This document shows positions 60,784-64,000 of a stretch of 64,000 nucleotides of DNA, piece by piece. The notes beneath the pieces are model-generated. The model was not told the origin of the DNA and made no database searches. It saw nothing but the letters and a program-made list of their open reading frames with translations. Position 1 is the stretch's first letter. Each line of letters opens with the position of its first letter. The stretch is from contig NZ_BAAARN010000004.1 of assembly GCF_039532215.1 (NCBI RefSeq), forward strand, positions 222,261 through 286,260. Direction: 5' to 3'. The DNA is from Pedococcus aerophilus. GTDB lineage: Bacteria > Actinomycetota > Actinomycetes > Actinomycetales > Dermatophilaceae. Made by a program: the position numbers and the translations under genes.

Positions 60784-61023
60784 GTGGCGACCCTCGTGGT
60801 CGACACGGTCGAGCCGCGCGTCCGCTACGCGTCGATCGACGTGGAGCTCGTGGGCGAGCGGGTGGCCACGACGGAGGACCGGACGCGCCTGGCGCGGCGA
60901 TACCTGGGGGTCGAGGGAGCCGACGCCTACCTCGCGATGGCGCAGGAGAGCTTCGGCCCCGAGTCCGTGTTCACCGTGCGCCCGACCCGGTGGCGGACGG
61001 CGGACCTCACGCCCGGTGGGTAG
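60784..61023 (+). pseudogene. Truncated FMN-binding split-barrel (PPOX-type) fragment
   Basis: 79 codons from GTG 60784. RVRYASIDVELVGE, RRYLGVEGADAYLAMAQ and VFTVRPTRWRTADL match the C-terminal half of pyridoxamine-5'-phosphate-oxidase-like split-barrel proteins; the N-terminal half with the flavin-binding strands is absent, since asd ends 23 nt upstream. It may be a remnant or a minimal protein. It is convergent with a GNAT gene with only 3 nt between the stops. Confidence 0.6.
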
Positions 61024-61026
61024 GCG

Positions 61027-62019
61027 TCAGACGTCGGTCATCCAGTGCTGGTAGCGCTTGCTCACCACCATCCCCACGTGCTCGTAGAGGGGGAGTGCGC
61101 CGGTGCGTGAGTCCGTCGACAGCTCGCTGCGCGTCGCGCCGTGCTCGCGGGCTCGCTCGAAGGCGTCGACGAGCAGCGCCCTGGCGAGGCCGCGCCCGCG
61201 CTGGTCGGCGCGGACGGCGAGCTGGTCGACGTAGCCGCACCCGTCCGCGACGATCGTGAACGCGACGCCCACCGGGATCCCGTCCGGGTCGACGGCGAAC
61301 CTGATCTGCCACGGCTCAAACCCGGGCCGCCGCACCGTGCCGGCCGCCCAGTCCTCGAACGAGCTGGGCTGGCGGTCCGGCCACTCGTTGAACGCGTCCT
61401 CGACCAGCCGGTATGCAGCGTGCGCGTCGCCACCGCCCTCGCCAGCAACCCCCTCGCCACCAACCCCCTCGCCACCAACCCCCTCGCCACCAACCCCCTC
61501 GACACCAACCCCCTCGTCGCCAGCTCCGGCTGGGACGAGGTCGCGCAGCGTGTACCCGGTCGCGAGCGGTTGCGGCGCGATCGCCGCGCCTTCCGGGACG
61601 ACGAGCACCCAGGACTGCCACCCGTGTCGGTAGCCCAGCGACCGGTACAGCTGCTCGGCCGAGCTGCCGACGGGCACGCTCTGACCCACGAGGTGCCCTC
61701 CCCGCCGACGGGAGCAGTCCTCGACCCAGCGCGCCAGCCACGACCCGATGCCACGACCACGGTGGTCCGGGTGCACCGTCGCTTCGGCCCGTCGCGTCTT
61801 GTAGACCTCGGCCGCCGCGACGAGTGACTCCCCGTCGAAGACCCCGATGCTCTCTGTGGCGAGGTCGAAGCTCGGTCGTTGCCAGTCGCCCTCGATGTCC
61901 TCGGGCTCGACGGCGACCTCGCCGGTGTCGGCCAGCTCCGAGGCGGCGAACAGCTCGTACATCACCCCGGCATCGGTCGGCTCCAGCGGGCGGGCGACGA
62001 GTCCGTCGGGCAGGTTCAT
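61027..62019 (-). CDS. Tandem GNAT acetyltransferase with Gly/Glu/Val repeat linker
   Basis: A 330-aa protein with two GNAT domains. Domain 1 has VHPDHRGRGIGSWL as its CoA loop; domain 2 has VRADQRGRGLARALLVDAF. Between them lies an Ala/Gly-rich linker with repeated GEGVG units, encoded by a 15-bp minisatellite (61441-61515). The substrate is unknown; similar fusions include mycothiol synthase MshD, though no MshD-specific motif is claimed. ATG 62019 fits a CACCAT hexamer 6 nt upstream. Confidence 0.82.
   Translation of the reverse strand: MNLPDGLVARPLEPTDAGVMYELFAASELADTGEVAVEPEDIEGDWQRPSFDLATESIGVFDGESLVAAAEVYKTRRAEATVHPDHRGRGIGSWLARWVEDCSRRRGGHLVGQSVPVGSSAEQLYRSLGYRHGWQSWVLVVPEGAAIAPQPLATGYTLRDLVPAGAGDEGVGVEGVGGEGVGGEGVGGEGVAGEGGGDAHAAYRLVEDAFNEWPDRQPSSFEDWAAGTVRRPGFEPWQIRFAVDPDGIPVGVAFTIVADGCGYVDQLAVRADQRGRGLARALLVDAFERAREHGATRSELSTDSRTGALPLYEHVGMVVSKRYQHWMTDV
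61441..61515. repeat. 15-bp minisatellite, five units
   Basis: Five head-to-tail copies of GCCACCAACCCCCTC, with one substitution in the first and fifth units. They encode a (GEGVG)n linker on the minus strand. Changes by whole units stay in frame. Confidence 0.92.
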
Positions 62020-62031
62020 GGGCCCATGGTG
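62020..62031 (-). promoter_or_regulatory. Possible leaderless -10 (CACCAT) for the tandem GNAT
   Basis: Minus-strand CACCAT (62031-62026) ends 6 nt before ATG 62019. It keeps only A2 and T6. Confidence 0.3.
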
Positions 62032-62091
62032 GCGGTCGAGGGTGGGTCGCCGCACGTCCATTTCCGGGGTCTGGTGGGTGCCAGAAGAGTA

Positions 62092-62121
62092 TGAGAGAGT
62101 CCTCTCGAAACAGTTCTCTCA
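62092..62121. promoter_or_regulatory. Inverted repeat upstream of the ArsR-MFS operon
   Basis: TGAGAGA (62092-62098) and TCTCTCA (62115-62121) are perfect 7-bp arms 16 nt apart; the inner GAGAG-AGTC-CTCTC (62093-62106) is a second nested repeat. The position, 18-48 nt before the ArsR ATG, suits an autoregulatory operator. Confidence 0.55.
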
Positions 62122-62139
62122 CGTCCAGGAAGCCGGCCG

Positions 62140-62730
62140 ATGTCCAACCCGTACGACGACGTCGAGCTCAGCCCGCGCAGCATGCGCGCCCTGGCCCACC
62201 CGACCCGGCTGGCCATCCTCGACCGGTTGCAGCGGCACGGCCCCAGCACCGCGACGGCCCTGGCGCCCGAGGTCGGTGCGACACCGTCGGTGACCAGCTG
62301 GCACCTTCGGCACCTGGCCGAGCACGGACTCGTGCGTGACGCCGAGGTCGAGTCCGACGGTCGCCAGCGCTGGTGGGAGGCGGTGGGACGTGGTTTCCGG
62401 TTCACCCCGGCGCCGGACGAGGACGGCCGCGACGCCGCCACCCTGCTCGAACACGTGCTGTTCGACCAAGCGCGCGATCGTCCCCAGGCCTGGGCGCGCG
62501 AGACCGAACCCCTGCTCGAGGCCGCCTGGCGGCGCTCCGCCGGGCTCTCCGACACCACGGTCCTCGTCACCGCGGACGAGCTCGAGCAGGTCGAGGCAGC
62601 CATCGAGGCCGTCCTCGCGCCATACGTGCTGCGCAAGTCCGGCGGCCCGGCGGTGGAGGGCACGCGCCCGGTCCGGCTGCTGCGCTACGTCCTTCCCGAG
62701 GCCCCCACGGACACCGGTGAGTCGGCGTGA
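62140..62730 (+). CDS. ArsR/HTH_20-type transcriptional regulator
   Basis: A 196-aa winged-helix protein: MRALAHPTRLAILDRLQRHG, then PSVTSWHLRHLAEHGLV and the wing EVESDGRQRWWEAV. There is no metal-binding cysteine pattern. The C-terminal half is helical and rich in Leu/Ala. AGGAAG 8 nt before ATG 62140 is a good ribosome-binding site. Its stop overlaps the next GTG by 4 nt (GTGA), so it is co-translated with the MFS exporter it probably regulates. Confidence 0.87.
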   Translation: MSNPYDDVELSPRSMRALAHPTRLAILDRLQRHGPSTATALAPEVGATPSVTSWHLRHLAEHGLVRDAEVESDGRQRWWEAVGRGFRFTPAPDEDGRDAATLLEHVLFDQARDRPQAWARETEPLLEAAWRRSAGLSDTTVLVTADELEQVEAAIEAVLAPYVLRKSGGPAVEGTRPVRLLRYVLPEAPTDTGESA

Positions 62731-64000
62731 GCGACACGGCGCTGTGGCGGGACCGGCGCTTCGGTCGCTACTGGATGGGCCAGGGCGTCTCCCAGTTCGG
62801 CGACCGCATCACCGAGCTCGCGCTCCCGCTCATCGCCGTCACCACGCTGCACGCGACTGCGCCCACCGTCGGCCTGCTGACCGCGGCGGTGTGGGCGCCC
62901 AACCTGCTCTCGCTGCTCGTCGGCACCTGGGTGGACCACCACGAGCGCAAGCGTCGGCTGCTCGTGCTCGCCGACCTCCTGCGGTGTGCGGTGCTGCTGA
63001 GCCTTCCTGTCGCGCACTGGTTCGGCGTCGTCACGATCGGGCAGCTGTTCGTGGTCGCCCTGCTCGCCGGGCTCGGTCAGGTTCTCTACCAGACGGCCTA
63101 CCCGAGCTTCTTCGTCGCGCTGGTCCGGCGTGACCAGTACGTCGAGGCCAACAGCCTGCTCAGCACCACCCGGTCCTTCTCGTTCGTGGCCGGACCCGCG
63201 GCAGCCGGTGGCCTGATCCAGCTCCTCACAGCACCCGTCGCGATGCTTGTCGATGCCCTCACCTTCGCCGTGTCGGCGGTCCTGATCCGGGGAGTGCGGG
63301 TCACCGATCCGCCGGTGGACCGTGAGGGTGCGCCTGCGCTGCTGCGCCGGGCCCGTGAAGGTATGGCGCTGGTGCTGCGCCATCCGTACCTGCGGGTGTC
63401 GCTGGCGTTCGCGACCACCGTGAACTTCTTCAACTTCGTCGTCGCGGCGCTGCTCATCCTGTTTGCGAGCCGCCACCTGGGGCTGTCCCCCGGGGTCATC
63501 GGTCTCGTCTTGGGGGTCGGGGCGACGGGCGGTCTGCTCGGGGCGGTGCTGGCGCGACGGGCGACGTCCCTGTTCGGGGTCGGGCGCACGATCCTGCTCG
63601 GGGGCGTGCTGTTCTCGGCGCCGGTCGCACTGCTCCCGCTCGCCGGTGGGCCACTGTGGATGCGCGCCGGGGTGCTGGGTCTCGTCGAGTTCGTCACGGG
63701 TCTCGGGGTGATGTGGCTCGACGTGCCGCTCAACGCGCTGCAGACCGCGGTCATCCCGGACGACGTCCGCAGTCGGGTGGCCGGGGCGTTCTCCACCGTC
63801 AACTACGGCATCCGGCCCGCGGGCGCAGTCCTGGGCGGCTTCCTCGGGGAGTGGATCGGCATCGCCCCGACGCTCGTCCTCGCGGCTGCCGGCGGGACCC
63901 TCGCGGTGCTGTGGCTCGTCGGGTCGCCGATCCTGCGCACGCGCACCATCGACGAGCTCGACGGTGTCGCGGACACCTTGGCGGGAGGGCGTGGATCCCG
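62727..64000 (+). CDS. MFS exporter, 3' end outside window
   Basis: 424 codons are visible and the frame is still open at the right edge. The start RFGRYWMGQGVSQFGDRITELALPLIAV is the typical N terminus of the MFS DHA3/TetV-like exporters, with LVGTWVDHHERKRRLLVLADLLR in loop 2-3 and LGLSPGVIGLVLGVGATGGLLG in the C half. It is likely a drug or secondary-metabolite exporter under control of the ArsR gene it overlaps. Confidence 0.87.
   Translation, partial: MSDTALWRDRRFGRYWMGQGVSQFGDRITELALPLIAVTTLHATAPTVGLLTAAVWAPNLLSLLVGTWVDHHERKRRLLVLADLLRCAVLLSLPVAHWFGVVTIGQLFVVALLAGLGQVLYQTAYPSFFVALVRRDQYVEANSLLSTTRSFSFVAGPAAAGGLIQLLTAPVAMLVDALTFAVSAVLIRGVRVTDPPVDREGAPALLRRAREGMALVLRHPYLRVSLAFATTVNFFNFVVAALLILFASRHLGLSPGVIGLVLGVGATGGLLGAVLARRATSLFGVGRTILLGGVLFSAPVALLPLAGGPLWMRAGVLGLVEFVTGLGVMWLDVPLNALQTAVIPDDVRSRVAGAFSTVNYGIRPAGAVLGGFLGEWIGIAPTLVLAAAGGTLAVLWLVGSPILRTRTIDELDGVADTLAGGRGS

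Overview
The window is about 70% G+C, with dense coding, frequent GTG starts and 4-nt ATGA/GTGA gene overlaps. It carries an actinobacterial gene set: RecA-RecX, RecA-NDp (PafBC-type) and LexA sites, DUF3097, DUF3516 helicase, DUF4333-like and DUF4442 proteins, and the hrcA-dnaJ-rsmE-HIT-phoH-ybeY-corC-era block. The overall look suggests Micrococcales, probably Intrasporangiaceae (Janibacter/Terrabacter/Knoellia-like). That placement is inference from gene content and style, not from a search. No tRNA, rRNA, CRISPR array, IS element or prophage was seen.

Layout. 1-3.6 kb: 3' end of a nitronate monooxygenase gene, a NodI/NodJ-like ABC-2 exporter (ATPase plus two permeases) and an ElaA-type GNAT. 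3.6-24.9 kb: housekeeping core with recA-recX, a DUF1275 protein, miaB, def, miaA, dapF, a secreted gamma-glutamyltransferase, an RsmC-like methyltransferase, hflX, an NmrA-type reductase, a small-molecule methyltransferase, a DUF3516 RNA helicase, a tandem GNAT, dinG, a DUF4333-like membrane protein, an uncharacterised protein divergent from an XdhC-like protein, and holA. 25.1 kb: rpsT with a strong terminator.

25.5-39.2 kb looks like an accessory block between rpsT and lepA, two genes that usually lie close together in this phylum. It holds a GH25 lysozyme, a solitary PemK/MazF-like protein, a five-gene translationally coupled operon (MurG-like glycosyltransferase, ABC half-exporter, two GT4 glycosyltransferases, tandem APH-fold kinase), another APH-fold kinase, an M48 metalloprotease, an MFS exporter, and an ArsR regulator divergent from an S41 peptidase-like gene with a well-defined operator between them. 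The coupled glycan/export/kinase operon is the best candidate for an undescribed system.

39.3-57.5 kb: lepA with a long 3' hairpin, DUF4442, a DHFR-like reductase, PCD-VOC fusion, Nudix, a protein tyrosine phosphatase, a frameshifted ornithine cyclodeaminase-like gene, hemW, DUF4870, DUF3097, then CIRCE-hrcA-dnaJ-rsmE, a divergent ECF sigma/Gmad2 pair, HIT, phoH, ybeY, a CNNM/CorC-like protein and era. 57.8-64 kb: a BCCT transporter with an unusual structured start region, asd, a truncated FMN-binding split-barrel fragment, a tandem GNAT with a 15-bp minisatellite linker, and an ArsR-MFS pair running off the right edge.

Two window-wide signals stand out. First, many genes have a -10-like hexamer (TANNNT or NANNNT) ending 6-7 nt before the start codon, the geometry expected for leaderless mRNAs. 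Second, the octamer CGGCATAC/GTATGCCG occurs about two dozen times on both strands, several-fold more than composition predicts, and forces rare codons (TAT, ATA, GCA).
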